A stretch of 7,145 nucleotides of DNA. Source: CAYXRK01 sp964467615. Its GTDB lineage: Bacteria > Hydrogenedentota > Hydrogenedentia > Hydrogenedentales > GCA-2746185. Made by a program: the position numbers and the translations under genes. Positions within the stretch are counted from its first letter, which is position 1; each line of letters begins with the position of its first letter. The notes below the pieces were generated by a model. That model was not told the DNA's origin, ran no database searches, and saw only the letters and a list, made by a program, of their open reading frames with translations. The DNA lies in the NCBI GenBank assembly GCA_964467615.1, contig CAYXRK010000225.1, positions 1 through 7,145 of the forward strand, in the 5' to 3' direction. This document shows positions 6,386-7,145 of this stretch, one piece after another.

Positions 6386-7145
6386 TTATGAAAAGGCCAT
6401 TTGGAGTTGTTGCGGCAAAGGTAGTTCGGGCGGGGTGTGGAAGGGGTCGTCTATCCAGTCGCGTAAGTCGCGGTAGGTGAACAGGTTCAGGCGCAGCAGG
6501 GAGGCCAGGGTCTTGAGCGACCAGCCGGCCTTGGAGAGATGGTGCAGCCATTTGAGCAGGAGCAGCGCTATCAAGGCTGTCCAAATCTGGATGCGCAGGG
6601 CGTTCTCGCTGGTGCCGACGAAGCTCTTGATCTTGAGGGTCTGCTTGAGGGTCTTGAAGAACAGTTCGATCTGCCAGCGCTCTTTATAGATGTCAGCGAT
6701 GGTGGTGGCGCCGAACTCGAGGTGGTTGGTGAGCAGGACGATTTCGCGTTCGTTGGCCTCGTCCCACACGACGACGCGGCGCAACGTGTGCGGACATTTC
6801 TCGCGGGCCTGGGTCCCGTTCAGAGTGATGAGGACGTCGTCGCGAATGTTGCGGTGCTTGGGCAAAGGCAAGCGTTCGATGACGCGGTAGTCGGCGTTGC
6901 TCTTCATGCGGGTGACGAAGGTGACGCCCTCGTCGGTCCACCGTCCGAACTGGGCGTAGTCGTTGTAGGCCCTGTCCATGGCGACAATGGAACCGGCGTT
7001 CAGGCGCAGCTTGCGAAGGACGCGCGAGTCGTGGACATGGGCCTCGGTGAGGTCGACGAACGCGGGCATGTAATCGTCGTGGTCGAGCAACACGTGCGCC
7101 TTGACCCCGCCCTTGGCGCGGCGGAACTGGGCCCACGGAAACAAC
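6386..7145 (-). CDS. IS4-family DDE transposase, 5' end outside window
   Basis: The visible 253 codons are the C-terminal two thirds or so of an IS4-type DDE transposase, which cuts and joins the ends of its element. Reading leftward it begins FPWAQFRRAKGGVKAHVLLD, a segment usual in the middle of such proteins. The second catalytic Asp is in VAMDRAYNDYAQF (D codon 6974-6976). The third acidic residue sits in the signature Y-(2)-R-(3)-E-(6)-K: Y at 6686-6688, E at 6665-6667, K at 6644-6646. The conserved tail WTALIALLLLKWLHHLSKAG and LLRLNLFTYRDLRDWIDDPF follows, and translation ends at TAA (6386-6388). The frame is open to the right edge and the only start-like codon there is an in-frame TTG (complement of 7142-7144), so the N-terminus with the first catalytic Asp is outside. 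No frameshift or internal stop is seen in the visible part, so the gene may be functional. It is convergent with ribF. Confidence 0.93.
   Translation of the reverse strand, partial: LFPWAQFRRAKGGVKAHVLLDHDDYMPAFVDLTEAHVHDSRVLRKLRLNAGSIVAMDRAYNDYAQFGRWTDEGVTFVTRMKSNADYRVIERLPLPKHRNIRDDVLITLNGTQAREKCPHTLRRVVVWDEANEREIVLLTNHLEFGATTIADIYKERWQIELFFKTLKQTLKIKSFVGTSENALRIQIWTALIALLLLKWLHHLSKAGWSLKTLASLLRLNLFTYRDLRDWIDDPFHTPPELPLPQQLQMAFS

Larger units (their letters stand above)
6249..7145 (-). mobile_element. IS4-family insertion sequence, partial (one end visible)
   Basis: The element is recognised by its transposase, transcribed leftward and cut by the right edge. The visible end is placed at about 6249 because GCTGTCCTAA begins there and is followed by GGACAG, giving the palindrome CTGTCC (6250-6255) / GGACAG (6262-6267). 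In this family a non-coding tail of about 100 bases beyond the transposase stop is reasonable. The boundary is inferred: the other end is outside the window, so neither the terminal inverted repeat nor a target-site duplication can be checked. A second GCTGTCCTAA at 6376-6385, directly at the transposase stop, is an alternative end. No other IS gene is visible. Confidence 0.75.

Noticed and set aside
6255..6584. 109-codon frame on the - strand overlapping the transposase 3' end
   Set aside because: It overlaps the transposase in another frame, has low-complexity basic composition and no recognisable domain.
6693..7136. 147-codon frame on the - strand within the transposase
   Set aside because: It is an Arg/Pro/His-rich shadow of the transposase frame, which carries the catalytic motifs.
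1..7145. An undescribed system such as defence genes, a CRISPR array, a toxin-antitoxin pair or a retron
   Set aside because: Every sizeable gene belongs to a known housekeeping family or to an IS; no spaced repeat array, reverse transcriptase or unknown gene cluster is present.

Overview
The window reads as a GC-rich bacterial chromosome fragment: most of a conserved translation/RNA-processing operon on the + strand, followed by a partial insertion sequence on the - strand. The order infB - ylxP (DUF503) - rbfA - nrnA (DHH phosphoesterase) - truB - ribF is shared by Firmicutes and several other deep bacterial lineages. It differs from the enterobacterial order, where ylxP and nrnA are absent from this position. 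No single protein fixes the phylum by eye. GC-rich codon use and one GTG start are compatible with many uncultured lineages, so I do not name an organism.

Layout. Positions 2-2647 hold infB (translation initiation factor IF-2), whose frame is still open at the left edge, so its true N-terminus probably lies upstream. A 38-nt gap with a GC-rich hairpin leads to ylxP (2686-2967). Then rbfA (2980-3354, GTG start), nrnA (3341-4324), truB (4321-5217) and ribF (5224-6150) follow with gaps of 12 and 6 nt and overlaps of 14 and 4 nt, the packing of a single translationally coupled transcript. Positions 6151-6248 are a short AT-richer intergenic stretch with an unidentified 27-codon ORF. From about 6249 to the right edge lies an IS4-family element. 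Its transposase gene (complement of 6386-7145) converges on the operon and is cut by the right edge.

How the genes work together. IF-2 loads initiator tRNA on the 30S subunit, RbfA matures the 30S subunit, TruB makes pseudouridine 55 in tRNA, and NrnA-type enzymes remove the shortest RNA oligonucleotides and pAp. RibF supplies FMN and FAD and is a frequent neighbour of truB. YlxP is a small conserved protein of this locus without a firmly established function. The locus is a growth-linked translation and RNA-metabolism operon.

I found no undescribed defence, secretion or biosynthetic system here. The less ordinary material is concentrated at 6151-6390: the IS end, a 10-bp repeated end-like sequence, a canonical four-run G-quadruplex motif beside it, and a small ORF whose stop codon is supplied by the putative IS end.
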